A DNA stretch of 64,000 nt from DASZMX01 sp035551475. GTDB taxonomy: Bacteria > Verrucomicrobiota > Verrucomicrobiia > Limisphaerales > Palsa-1400. The stretch is taken from NCBI GenBank assembly GCA_035551475.1, contig DASZMX010000053.1, positions 1 to 64,000 on the forward strand, read 5' to 3'. A program made the translations under genes and the position numbers. The number at the start of each line of letters is the position of its first letter. Position 1 is the stretch's first letter. This document shows positions 34,239 through 42,516 of this stretch, piece after piece. The notes beneath the pieces are model-generated. The model was not told the DNA's origin and made no database searches. It saw only the letters and a list, made by a program, of their open reading frames with translations.

Positions 34239-35650
34239 TACCCCTTCCCCCAGTGCTGGTGGTGGATGACGAAAAGAACATGCGTCTTTCGTTGAAGTCG
34301 ATTTTGGCGGGCGAAGGGTACGACATGCGGCTGGTGGAATCGGCCGAGGAAGCCGTCTCGTTTTTGGAGCGCGAAGAATTTTTCATGGTGATTACCGACG
34401 CCCGCCTCGGCGGGATGAGCGGCTATCAATTCCTCGGCACGGCGGCGAAGCGCTGGCCGGACGTCCCCATCCTTATGATCACCGCCTACGCCACGCCCAA
34501 GCTCGCGGTGGAGGCCATCAAGTCCGGGGCCATCGATTACCTGGCCAAGCCATTTGCGCCCGAGGAATTGCTCCACGCGGTGGGGCGTTGCGCCGAGCGT
34601 TACCGGCTGTTGCGCGATAACGCGTCGCTGCGCGCGCATGTCAACCAGCGCTACCAACTGGAGCAAATCATCGGCGATTCCGTCAAGATGCGGGAATTGA
34701 AGGAGCAAATCCGCATTGTCGCCGCCTCCAACGCCACGGTTCTGATCCTGGGCGAAAGCGGCACCGGCAAGGAATTGATTGCCGGCGCGCTGCACAGCTT
34801 GAGCCAGCGCAAACAAGGGAATTACATCCGCATCAATTGCGCGGCCATCCCCGAGAATCTTTTGGAGAGCGAACTTTTCGGCCATGAAAAAGGCTCGTTC
34901 ACCGGCGCCATCCGGCAGAAGCCTGGGCGCGTGGAAGAAGCGCATGGCGGCACAATTTTCCTGGACGAAATTGGCGATATGAGCCGCCCGCTGCAGGCGA
35001 AGCTGCTGCGGTTTTTGGAGGATGGGACCTTCACGCGCGTCGGCGGCAACGAGGAGCTGCATGTGGATGTGCGACTGATTGCCGCCACCAACCGCGACAT
35101 CATTGAGGCGATCAGCCAGAATAATTTCCGCGAGGACCTGTTTCATCGCCTCAACGTCGTGCAATTTCGCCCCCCGCCTTTGCGCGAGCGCGGGAACGAC
35201 ATCATCGCGCTGGCGGAAACATTTTTGCTGCACTACAACAACTCGATGAAAAAGCACATTCGCGGCATCAGCACGGCGGGCCGGCAGAAGCTGCTCGGCC
35301 ATCATTGGCCGGGCAATGTGCGGGAATTGCGCAATGTGATTGAGCGCGCGGTCATCCTGGAAAACAGCGCGGAAGTCCAGCCCAACAGCCTCCCGGATTT
35401 TCACCTGGAAGGCCGCCTGCGCAAGACCGAGGCGATCACGGCGACCGGCAACGAATCCCTCGACGAACTGATGGCCAGCTTCGAGCGGCAGTTGGTCAAT
35501 TCGACGCTGGAGCAAAATCGCTACAATATTTCCAAAACGGCCGAGCAGCTGAAAATCAGCCGGCACGCCCTGCGCTATCGAATGCAGCGGCTCAATATCA
35601 ACGTCGCGTCAGACGAGGACACCTCCACCGCCGCGGCGAAGGAAAATTAA
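34235..35650 (+). CDS. NtrC-family sigma-54-dependent response regulator
   Basis: 471 residues: receiver domain (Asp55 in MVITDARLGGMSG); AAA+ domain with Walker A GESGTGKE, the sigma-54 contact loop GSFTGA (a variant of GAFTGA) and GGTIFLDEIGDM; and a C-terminal Fis-type helix-turn-helix (YNISKTAEQLKISRHALRYRM). It activates RpoN promoters when phosphorylated by the coupled kinase. Its targets are unknown, and I found no convincing -24/-12 promoter nearby. hpnD follows after 20 bases and may share the transcript. Confidence 0.93.
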   Translation: MIPLPPVLVVDDEKNMRLSLKSILAGEGYDMRLVESAEEAVSFLEREEFFMVITDARLGGMSGYQFLGTAAKRWPDVPILMITAYATPKLAVEAIKSGAIDYLAKPFAPEELLHAVGRCAERYRLLRDNASLRAHVNQRYQLEQIIGDSVKMRELKEQIRIVAASNATVLILGESGTGKELIAGALHSLSQRKQGNYIRINCAAIPENLLESELFGHEKGSFTGAIRQKPGRVEEAHGGTIFLDEIGDMSRPLQAKLLRFLEDGTFTRVGGNEELHVDVRLIAATNRDIIEAISQNNFREDLFHRLNVVQFRPPPLRERGNDIIALAETFLLHYNNSMKKHIRGISTAGRQKLLGHHWPGNVRELRNVIERAVILENSAEVQPNSLPDFHLEGRLRKTEAITATGNESLDELMASFERQLVNSTLEQNRYNISKTAEQLKISRHALRYRMQRLNINVASDEDTSTAAAKEN

Positions 35651-35670
35651 CCGCGCGCGGGCGCCGCCAC

Positions 35671-36543
35671 ATGACGCAGCACAGTCAAGTTATCACCCGC
35701 AAGAGCGCCTCCAACCTGGCGCTGGCTTTTATTCTCCTGCCCAAACCGCGGCGCGACGCCATGGCGGCCCTCTATGCTTTTTGCCGCGAGGTGGATGACG
35801 TGGCGGATGACGAAACCGCGCCGGTGGAGAAGCGCCGCCTGGATCTGGACCGCTGGCGCCGGGATGTCGGCAAGGCTTGCGCCGGCGGCGCGCCCGAGTT
35901 CGTGGTGAACCGCGAATTGCAGCCCGTCATCAAGGAATATCAATTGCCATTTACTTATTTTGACGAGCTGATTCGCGGCTGTGAAATGGATCTCGATGTC
36001 AAGCGCTACCGCAATTTCGAGGAGCTGGAGCAATATTGCTATCGCGTGGCGTCGGTGGTCGGACTGCTCAGCATTCAGATCTTTGGCTACACCGATCCGC
36101 GCTGCCGGGAATACGCCATTTACCTCGGCAAGGCTTTGCAGTTGACAAACATTCTGCGCGATGTGCGCACGGACGCGGAGCGCGGCCGGATTTACCTGCC
36201 GCTTTCGGAATTGGAGCGCTTCGGGGCGCGCCCAGATGAAATTCTGCGCTCGGAATACACTGACCGTTTTGCGCAAGCCGCGGCGAGCGTCGCCACCCGG
36301 GCGCGAACATTTTATGAGGCGGCGCGCCAGACGCTGCCAGCCGGCGACCGTCGCTCCATGGCGGCCGCAGAGCTGATGGGAGCGGTCTATTGGCGGCTGC
36401 TGCGCAAGTTGGAGCGGCGCCGTTTTCGCGTCTTTGGCCCGCACCTCACGCGCGTTGGCAAAGGCCACAAGATCTTGCTTATTTTGCGCACATGGCTGCG
36501 GTTGGCGGCGGGGGGCAACTCGCCCAATTACGGCGCCGCGTGA
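35671..36543 (+). CDS. hpnD: Presqualene diphosphate synthase HpnD (squalene/phytoene synthase family)
   Basis: 290 residues with both aspartate-rich motifs of head-to-head prenyl synthases: EVDDVADDE and RDVRTDAERGRIYLP. The N-terminus (ITRKSASNLALAFILLPKPRRDAM) matches the HpnD subgroup, which condenses two farnesyl diphosphates to presqualene diphosphate in the HpnCDE squalene route. Phytoene synthase is the main alternative. The hpnK-like gene overlapping its stop and the hpnG-like gene nearby favour hopanoid synthesis. hpnC, hpnE and the cyclase are not in the window. Confidence 0.85.
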   Translation: MTQHSQVITRKSASNLALAFILLPKPRRDAMAALYAFCREVDDVADDETAPVEKRRLDLDRWRRDVGKACAGGAPEFVVNRELQPVIKEYQLPFTYFDELIRGCEMDLDVKRYRNFEELEQYCYRVASVVGLLSIQIFGYTDPRCREYAIYLGKALQLTNILRDVRTDAERGRIYLPLSELERFGARPDEILRSEYTDRFAQAAASVATRARTFYEAARQTLPAGDRRSMAAAELMGAVYWRLLRKLERRRFRVFGPHLTRVGKGHKILLILRTWLRLAAGGNSPNYGAA

Positions 36544-37379
36544 AGGAGTCGCGCGAGCAACCGCGGCGGCGCCTGATCGTGAACGCCGATGATTTTGGGC
36601 GCTCCGCCTCCATCAATGAGGCGGTGATCCGCGCTCATCGGGAGGGAATTCTCACCACCGCCAGCCTGATGGTCAATGAGGCCGACACGGACGCGGCAGT
36701 GGAACTTGCCCGGCAAAATCCGGGCTTGGGCGTCGGCCTGCATCTCGCGCTGGTGTGCGGACGCTCCGCCCTGCCCCAGGCGCAGATTCCCCATCTGGTC
36801 GATGCGCAAAACCAATTTTCCACCGCGGCGCCAGCGGCGGGCCTGCGCTATTTTTTATCGGGCGCCTGCCGGGCGGAACTGCGCGCGGAAATTAAGGCTC
36901 AATTCGCGCGCTTTCATGCCACCGGACTGACGCTCGACCATGTCAACGGCCATCTCCATTTGCACCTGCATCCCGTGGTGTTCGATATTTTGGCGGAGAA
37001 CGCAGCGCGCTGGAAAATCAAATTCATGCGCTTGACAGTCGATCCGTTGGGGCTGAACGCGCGCCTCGCCCCGGGTCAGTGGCTTTACCGCTTGAGCCAC
37101 GCGGCCGTATTCGGCGCGCTCTCGGCGCGGGCGAGGCCCCACCTGCGGCGGTTGGGAATCCGCAGCACGGAGCGGGTCTTTGGATTGCTGCAAAATGCGC
37201 GCGTGGACGCTCCGTTTGTGCGGCGGCTGCTGCCGGAACTGCCCCCGGGCGATTCCGAGCTTTACTCGCATCCCTCGCTTGATCAGTTTAAGAACGAATT
37301 CGACGCCCTGGTGGACCCGCCGGTCAAGGAAGCGGTGGCGCGCCTGGGCATCCAATTGATTCGTTACCAGGATTTGTAG
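36540..37379 (+). CDS. hpnK: HpnK-like hopanoid-associated deacetylase (YdjC/ChbG fold)
   Basis: 279 residues from a GTG at 36540, which overlaps the hpnD stop as GTGA; an in-frame ATG at 36492 is an alternative. The YdjC-like carbohydrate deacetylase signature is present: RLIVNADDFGRSASINEAV, GVGLHLAL, DHVNGHLHLHLHP and the late ELYSHPS. HpnK is named from its recurrent presence in hopanoid clusters and probably acts on side-chain sugars. It belongs to the hpnD operon. Confidence 0.82.
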   Translation: MKESREQPRRRLIVNADDFGRSASINEAVIRAHREGILTTASLMVNEADTDAAVELARQNPGLGVGLHLALVCGRSALPQAQIPHLVDAQNQFSTAAPAAGLRYFLSGACRAELRAEIKAQFARFHATGLTLDHVNGHLHLHLHPVVFDILAENAARWKIKFMRLTVDPLGLNARLAPGQWLYRLSHAAVFGALSARARPHLRRLGIRSTERVFGLLQNARVDAPFVRRLLPELPPGDSELYSHPSLDQFKNEFDALVDPPVKEAVARLGIQLIRYQDL

Positions 37380-37385
37380 ATAAAC

Positions 37386-37826
37386 ATGGCAAAAATCATT
37401 CTTATACTTGTCGTTGCGGCGATCGTGGAATCCATCGGGGTGGCTTTTTTGAGCGGAGGGCTGAAGGAAATCGAAGGCATCAAATCCATCACCGCGGCGG
37501 AAGTCTTCCGGGTGGCCAAAAGCGGCGTGTGCAACGGAAAGATTCTTTTAGGGGTGGCCCTGGAGGCGGCTTTTTTTGGCAGTTTGCTCTATCTGCTATC
37601 CAAACGGGACGTCAGCTTTGTCTGGCCGATGACATCGCTTGGCTTCATTTTCACCACCTTGGCGGCGGTGATTTTTCTGCACGAGAAAGTCTCCCCGGCG
37701 CGCTGGGCCGGCGTGGCGTTGATTGCCCTTGGAGCCGGCCTTTCGTCCTATAGCGAGGCTGTCAAGCAACGGCCCGAGGCCCCTGCTCCGCCGCCTGCGG
37801 CGTCAACACCGCTCCACCCGCAGTAG
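37386..37826 (+). CDS. Small EamA/SMR-like membrane transporter
   Basis: 146 residues with four hydrophobic helices (IILILVVAAIVESIGVAFL; ILLGVALEAAFFGSLLYLL; VWPMTSLGFIFTTLAAVIFL; WAGVALIALGAGLSS). The segment FVWPMTSLGFIFTTLAAVIFLHE is typical of half-size EamA/DMT proteins. It begins 6 bases after hpnK and is likely co-transcribed. A lipid or isoprenoid-related export role is suggested only by the neighbours. Its 3' end overlaps the convergent hpnG gene by 24 bases, within the Pro/Ala-rich tail. Confidence 0.72.
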   Translation: MAKIILILVVAAIVESIGVAFLSGGLKEIEGIKSITAAEVFRVAKSGVCNGKILLGVALEAAFFGSLLYLLSKRDVSFVWPMTSLGFIFTTLAAVIFLHEKVSPARWAGVALIALGAGLSSYSEAVKQRPEAPAPPPAASTPLHPQ

Positions 37827-38513
37827 CTCTTCCAGGACCGCGCCCAAGCGGCGGGACGCTTCGACCGTCTGGCGCTGAAATTCCATCAGCTTGGGCACCC
37901 GGCCGGGATGACGCAGGATCGCGCCCACGAGTTTAAAGTAGTTGATGCGGTCTTCAGAAGTCATCAGCGCGTTGAAATCCAAAGGCAAATCCTGGCGCGC
38001 ATCATCGGAAATGACGCGGATGGTCACGCTCGGGATGCCCAATTCCCGGCAGATCGTGCGGATGACGGAGGATTCCATTTCGACCGCATCCGCGCCGGTG
38101 GACTTCCACAAACCGGCCTTTTCCTCCGCCGTGGTGGCGACGCGGCGATGGCAGTAAAACCGCGCCTTGATCGCGCCCAATTCCTCCAACTCAGGCTCAA
38201 AATCGGCGTCGTCATCCTCGTAAACCACGGCCCCCGGCGGCAGCGCCGGATTCAGACCACCCGCGAAGCCCGCGCTGATCACGCAACTCGGCTGCACCGC
38301 GGCGATGGCCTCGCGAATGTTGCGCGCGGCATTATGCCGGCCAATGCCTGTCAACCACACCTGGCACGAGTTGCCCGTCGCAACTTCGCGCAGGCGCGGA
38401 CGGTGCGGCGCAAAAAACTTCATTTCCTCGACCACCGCAAAGCAGACGAGCAAATCAACCGGCGGCTTGGCCAACCGCCCCACCGGACCCTGACCATGAC
38501 GATACGTGGGCAT
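37803..38513 (-). CDS. hpnG: HpnG-like hopanoid-associated phosphorylase
   Basis: 236 residues of the nucleoside phosphorylase / MTA-SAH nucleosidase superfamily. Visible segments are LLVCFAVVEEMKFF (start of the fold), LTGIGRHNAARNI, VISAGFAGGLNP and the catalytic-region DAVEMESSVIRTIC (nucleoside-binding Met-Glu). In hopanoid producers HpnG removes adenine from adenosylhopane to make ribosylhopane. Assignment rests on the hpnD/hpnK neighbourhood; a general purine-nucleosidase is the alternative. It follows the exonuclease gene on the same strand by 6 bases. Confidence 0.75.
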   Translation of the reverse strand: MPTYRHGQGPVGRLAKPPVDLLVCFAVVEEMKFFAPHRPRLREVATGNSCQVWLTGIGRHNAARNIREAIAAVQPSCVISAGFAGGLNPALPPGAVVYEDDDADFEPELEELGAIKARFYCHRRVATTAEEKAGLWKSTGADAVEMESSVIRTICRELGIPSVTIRVISDDARQDLPLDFNALMTSEDRINYFKLVGAILRHPGRVPKLMEFQRQTVEASRRLGAVLEELLRVERC

Positions 38514-38519
38514 GGGAAT

Positions 38520-39239
38520 TTATTTTATCGCGGACAAACGTTCATTCCAGATTTTATATAACTGCGTGGTGGCGTAAACATCGCGCAGGCAATACTCGGC
38601 AATCTCCCGCTGCCGGCCCTCGGCCAGCATCTGCCCGATATCCATGCCCGTGACACCCTGGCTCTTGGGCGATTCCAAGCCAAAGGCCTTGCAATAGAAA
38701 TCGAGATTGAACCGCCGCGCCGCCCCTTCCCGCCCGCTCACGCCGTAAAACGTCAACTGCTCCAGGAGATCGCAATGCGGATCGACGGCGAAACGGTAGC
38801 CCAACCAATCCTTGCGCGAAATGGCGACGTTCAACAGCGCCGAGCGCATGTAAATAAACGGCACGTCAAACCCGCGCCCATTGAAGGTGATGATTGAGTC
38901 GTAGCGAACGGCCACCTCCCAAAACTCAGTCAACAATTCCGTCTCATCGGCGCACGGCACAAATTCCACCGCGCCCGGCGCCGTGCCTTCCGGCTCGAAA
39001 TCCTCGGCTTGAAAAAGCACTTTGCCGCGGCACGAATCCACGTTGAGCATGGCAATGCAAACGACCTGTCCGGTCATGGGCCACAAGCTGAAAAGACGCG
39101 CGATTTCCTCCCGCCGTTGCGCGCGCAGGACGGGGTCGGTTAAATTCTCCGCTTCCCGAAACAGATATTCCTGCTGGACGGGGTCAAACTGTTCCATCGG
39201 CAGGGCGGAGGTTTCAATGTCGAAAACGAGTTTCGCCAC
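38520..39239 (-). CDS. 3'-5' exonuclease-like protein (PolB exonuclease family)
   Basis: 239 residues from a GTG at 39239 (VAKLVFDIETS). The DEDDy exonuclease motifs are in place: FDIETS (Exo I), FNGRGFDVPF (Exo II) and a C-terminal YCLRDVYAT (Exo III, Tyr with Asp). The closest group is the stand-alone exonuclease domain related to family B DNA polymerases. It probably acts in nucleic-acid trimming or repair; the substrate is unknown. A longer in-frame stretch upstream to 39359 overlaps the leader of the divergent esterase and is less likely coding. Confidence 0.8.
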   Translation of the reverse strand: MAKLVFDIETSALPMEQFDPVQQEYLFREAENLTDPVLRAQRREEIARLFSLWPMTGQVVCIAMLNVDSCRGKVLFQAEDFEPEGTAPGAVEFVPCADETELLTEFWEVAVRYDSIITFNGRGFDVPFIYMRSALLNVAISRKDWLGYRFAVDPHCDLLEQLTFYGVSGREGAARRFNLDFYCKAFGLESPKSQGVTGMDIGQMLAEGRQREIAEYCLRDVYATTQLYKIWNERLSAIK

Positions 39240-39325
39240 GCCGGCAGTGTAGGCGCGCCCTGCTTGGGCGGCTAGCGCAAAATGCGGCCGTTGACTTCGA
39301 GAGCTGTAATGCACACGATGCGCGC

Positions 39326-40225
39326 ATGAAATCCCTGGCTTGGCTTTTGGCGCTGGCAATTGTCACTTCCGCACGGGCGGCGGATCCCATTCCCCTTTGG
39401 CCGCACGGCGCGCCCGGTGAAACAAGCGACAGGGGCGCGGAACAAGACACCTCGAAACCCGGCGAAGGCCTCGTGGCCGGGCGTTCTGTCATCCGGCTTG
39501 GCAATGTTTCCCAACCAACGATTACCGTTTATGCCCCGCCCCCGAGCCAAAACACGGGCGCAGCCGTGGTCGTCTGTCCCGGCGGCGGTTATCGCATCCT
39601 CGCGTATGACCTCGAAGGAACAGAAATCTGTGATTGGCTCAATTCCATCGGCGTGACCGGCGTGCTGCTCAAATATCGCGTGCCGGCACAGCCGAACCAG
39701 GAGCGTTACACTGCGCCCCTGCAGGACGCGCAGCGGGCGTTGGGAATGGTGCGCGCCCACGCGGAGGACTGGAAAATTGACTCCAAACGCGTGGGCATTC
39801 TTGGATTTTCGGCGGGCGGCCATCTCTCCGCCGCGGCCAGTTGCAATTACGACAAGCGGACTTATCCCGAAGTGGACGCGGCGGATCATTTAAGCTGCCG
39901 CCCCGATTTCGCGGTGATCGTTTACCCCGGGTACCTCGTGATCAAGGAACAAGGCAACAAAATCGCGCCGGAATTGAATGTCACTTCCAACACGCCGCCG
40001 ACTTTCCTCGTGCAAACGGAAGACGACCCGGTGCGCGTGGAGAATAGTGTTTACTATTTCCTGGCGCTCAAAAATGCCGGCGTGCCGGCGGAGCTTCATG
40101 CTTTCCCCGCTGGCGGCCATGGCTATGGTCTGCGCCCTTCGGCCAAAGCCAAAGCAGTCACCGGCTGGCCCAAATTGGCGGAGGAATGGATGCGCGGACG
40201 CGGCCTCCTAAAAGCCGGTTCTTGA
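39326..40225 (+). CDS. Secreted alpha/beta-hydrolase (esterase/lipase-like)
   Basis: 299 residues with signal peptide SLAWLLALAIVTSARA. The alpha/beta-hydrolase elements are an oxyanion segment VVCPGGGY, nucleophile elbow GFSAGGH, acid near QTEDDPVRVE and histidine in FPAGGHGYGL. It fits the BD-FAE / acetyl-xylan-esterase-like group, often active on acetylated plant polysaccharides or carbohydrate esters. The neighbours do not define the substrate. No operon partner overlaps it. The 126-base gap after it carries a possible promoter for the dehydrogenase. Confidence 0.85.
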   Translation: MKSLAWLLALAIVTSARAADPIPLWPHGAPGETSDRGAEQDTSKPGEGLVAGRSVIRLGNVSQPTITVYAPPPSQNTGAAVVVCPGGGYRILAYDLEGTEICDWLNSIGVTGVLLKYRVPAQPNQERYTAPLQDAQRALGMVRAHAEDWKIDSKRVGILGFSAGGHLSAAASCNYDKRTYPEVDAADHLSCRPDFAVIVYPGYLVIKEQGNKIAPELNVTSNTPPTFLVQTEDDPVRVENSVYYFLALKNAGVPAELHAFPAGGHGYGLRPSAKAKAVTGWPKLAEEWMRGRGLLKAGS

Positions 40226-40276
40226 CAGCGCGCCATCGGGCGCCGCGCTCAGGCTTTCACCGGGGACACGCTCCGA

Positions 40277-40304
40277 TTGCCGGTCTTTCATCCGATGCTA
40301 TGGT
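40277..40304 (+). promoter_or_regulatory. Possible sigma-70-type promoter of the Zn-dehydrogenase gene
   Basis: TTGCCG (40277-40282) and TATGGT (40299-40304) are separated by 16 bases. They lie 48 bases before the ATG at 40352. The gene also has a good Shine-Dalgarno (AAAGGA at 40339-40344, 7 bases from the ATG), which is uncommon in this window. Confidence 0.3.
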
Positions 40305-40351
40305 GTGCCCACAAGCATCGAGTTGCAAAATTTCTAACAAAGGACAAGAGG

Positions 40352-41560
40352 ATGAAAGCGCTGGTTTATCGAGGCCCCCGGGATGTTCGCATCGAAGAAG
40401 TTCCTGACCCCAAAATCGAAGAGCCGACCGACGTGTTGGTTAAAATCACCGCCACCAATATCTGCGGCTCGGATCTGCACATGTATGAAGGCCGCACGGA
40501 TGTCGAGAAAGGCAAGGTGCTCGGCCACGAAAATCTTGGAGAGGTCGTGGAAGTTGGCGCGGCCGTTTCCCAAATCAAAGTGGGCGACAAGGTTTGCCTC
40601 CCGTTCAACATTAGTTGCGGCTCCTGCAAAAACTGCGAGCGCGGCCTGACGGGATTTTGTTTGACCATGAATCCGGGGGTGGCGGGCGCCGCGTACGGCT
40701 ACGCCGGCATGGGCCCGTATAATGGCGGCCAGGCGGAATATCTGCGCGTGCCGCATGGGGACTTCAATTGCCTGAAACTGCCGGAAGACGCGGCTGAGAA
40801 GGAAAACGATTACGTCATGCTCTCGGATATTTTTCCGACAGGCTGGCATGCCGTGGAGCTTTCCGGGATGAAACCAGGCGAATCGATTGTCATTTACGGA
40901 TGCGGGCCGGTGGGATTGATGGCGGCGCATTCCGCCATGATTCGAGGCGCGAGCCAGGTCATCATTGTCGACCGCCATCCAGATCGCTTGCGTCTGGCAG
41001 AACAAATCGGCGCCATCCCGGTGGACGATTCCAAGGGATCGCACGTCGAGGAAATTCTCGAGCACACCGACGGCGAAGGCGCCGACCGTGGCTGCGAATG
41101 CGTCGGTTATCAATGCCACGACCCGGCAGGCCACGAAGTCCCGAACATGACCATGAATGACCTGGTTAAATCCGTCCGGCCTTCCGGTGGAATTGGCGTG
41201 GTGGGTGTTTTCGTGCCTGAAGATCCAAAAGGCGCCGACAAGCTGGCCAAGGAAGGCAAGATTGCCTTCGATCTCGGGAACTTTTTCACCAAGGGCCTGC
41301 ACATGGGAAGCGGACAAGCGAACGTCAAAGCGTATAACCGTTATTTGTGCAATTTGATTCATGCGGATCGCGCCAAGCCGTCGTGGATTGTTTCGCATGA
41401 GATTGCTTTGGACGAGGCGCCATCGGCCTACGAACATTTCGACGCCCGCGATAAAGGCTGGACGAAAGTCATCCTTCATCCCGGCGCGGCGCAGAAAAAT
41501 TCACGGCGCAAGGAAGCTAAGAGCTCACGCTCGCACCGCGAGTTGGCCCACGCTCATTGA
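40352..41560 (+). CDS. Zinc-dependent alcohol/formaldehyde dehydrogenase-like protein
   Basis: 402 residues of the medium-chain dehydrogenase family. The catalytic zinc site is Cys38 (NICGSD) with His59 and Glu60 (GHENLG). The structural-zinc cysteines are 89, 92, 95 and 103. The Rossmann motif GCGPVGLMAAH is followed by IIVDRHPDRL. Segments such as GCECVGYQCHDPAGHE resemble glutathione-independent formaldehyde dehydrogenases. It ends in a basic 18-residue tail (from about KNSRRKEAKSSRSH) not typical of the family. The start is fixed by a clear ribosome binding site. A bidirectionally placed hairpin terminator follows. Confidence 0.88.
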   Translation: MKALVYRGPRDVRIEEVPDPKIEEPTDVLVKITATNICGSDLHMYEGRTDVEKGKVLGHENLGEVVEVGAAVSQIKVGDKVCLPFNISCGSCKNCERGLTGFCLTMNPGVAGAAYGYAGMGPYNGGQAEYLRVPHGDFNCLKLPEDAAEKENDYVMLSDIFPTGWHAVELSGMKPGESIVIYGCGPVGLMAAHSAMIRGASQVIIVDRHPDRLRLAEQIGAIPVDDSKGSHVEEILEHTDGEGADRGCECVGYQCHDPAGHEVPNMTMNDLVKSVRPSGGIGVVGVFVPEDPKGADKLAKEGKIAFDLGNFFTKGLHMGSGQANVKAYNRYLCNLIHADRAKPSWIVSHEIALDEAPSAYEHFDARDKGWTKVILHPGAAQKNSRRKEAKSSRSHRELAHAH

Positions 41561-41587
41561 GCGAGAGTCAAATAGGCAGGTTCATGC

Positions 41588-41625
41588 CGGCGGGAACGCG
41601 CTTCACGTTCCCGCCGCTACTTTTT
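41588..41625 (+). terminator. Intrinsic terminator between the Zn-dehydrogenase and miaA
   Basis: A perfect 11-bp stem (41588-41598 with 41606-41616), loop CGCTTCA, is followed by CTAC and TTTTT at 41621-41625. The T-run lies on the + strand, inside the 3' end of the convergent miaA gene, so it best serves the dehydrogenase transcript. Confidence 0.8.
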
Positions 41626-42516
41626 CGAATCCGAAAACGCCAGCCACTCCAGCCGCATCTGCCGGCGGAACCACACGAGCTGGCGTTTGGCAAATTGCCG
41701 CGTGCGAATCTTTACCAAGTCGATGGTCTCAGCGAGGGAACGGGCGCCACGCAAATGCTCCACCACTTGCCGGTAGCCGAGCGCCTGCAAGGCGGACGGG
41801 CTTTCGCCCAAGCCCTTCGACAACAAGAATTCCGTCTCAGCCACCAACCCGCGCCGGAACATTTCATCGACGCGGCCATGAATGCGGTCGCGCAATTCGC
41901 CGGCGGGACGCGTGAGGCCGAACGAGAAAGGCGCCGCATGGGCCGGCAAGGGAGCGCGCTGAAGGGAAAACGGCTTTCCGGTCAAACGAATCACTTCCAC
42001 CGCGCGGGTGACGCGCCGGGGGTTCTGGCGGTCGATATTCGCAAAGGCTACGGGATCGGCCTGCTCCAATTCCTTTAACAAAACGGCCAGCGGAGTCGCA
42101 GCGAGTTCCGCGCGCAAAGCCGCGTCGGACGGCGGCGCTTCGCCGAGACCTTCGAGATAGGCCTTGAAATAAAACCCGGTGCCGCCGCAGAAAATGGGCG
42201 TCCGTCCCCGCGCTTGAATGTCCGAGGCGGCGGCGCGCGCCAGCCGCACGAATTGCGCGGCGTCAAAGGGCTGCGTCACGTCCACCACGTCAAGAAGATG
42301 ATGCGGCGCGCGCCGTTGCTCTTCCGGCGAAGGTTTGGCGGTGCCGATGTCCATGCCGCGATACACCTGCATGGAATCGACGGAGATGATTTCGCCCGCG
42401 CATTTTTCCGCCAGGGCGAGCGCCACGGCGGATTTGCCCGCCGCAGTCGGGCCCGCGAGAAAGATCGGCGCCCCCGCCGCGAAATCGCACGGAAACTGAA
42501 CGCCCGCCACGATCAC
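41617..42516 (-). CDS. miaA: tRNA dimethylallyltransferase MiaA
   Basis: 299 residues. It transfers a dimethylallyl group to A37 of tRNAs reading UNN codons. P-loop GPTAAGKS at 22-29, then SVDSMQVYRGMDIGTAKP, HHLLDVVDVTQPF, FCGGTGFYFKAYL and RVTRAVEVIRLTGKP, all diagnostic. It starts at GTG 42516, overlapping the lgt stop by 4 bases, so it is translated behind lgt. miaB is not in the window. Confidence 0.95.
   Translation of the reverse strand: MIVAGVQFPCDFAAGAPIFLAGPTAAGKSAVALALAEKCAGEIISVDSMQVYRGMDIGTAKPSPEEQRRAPHHLLDVVDVTQPFDAAQFVRLARAAASDIQARGRTPIFCGGTGFYFKAYLEGLGEAPPSDAALRAELAATPLAVLLKELEQADPVAFANIDRQNPRRVTRAVEVIRLTGKPFSLQRAPLPAHAAPFSFGLTRPAGELRDRIHGRVDEMFRRGLVAETEFLLSKGLGESPSALQALGYRQVVEHLRGARSLAETIDLVKIRTRQFAKRQLVWFRRQMRLEWLAFSDSKK

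Noticed and set aside
32763..35566. Long minus-strand frames opposite the histidine kinase and NtrC genes
   Set aside because: The plus-strand genes have all expected motifs. The antisense translations are His/Gln/Arg-rich and resemble nothing.
36390..36539. Upstream extension of hpnK into hpnD
   Set aside because: The added residues overlap hpnD in another frame; the family N-terminus starts after the GTG at 36540.
35671..36543. Phytoene synthase of a carotenoid pathway
   Set aside because: The N-terminus and the hpnK/hpnG-like neighbours favour HpnD, and no carotenoid gene is in the window. Not fully excluded.
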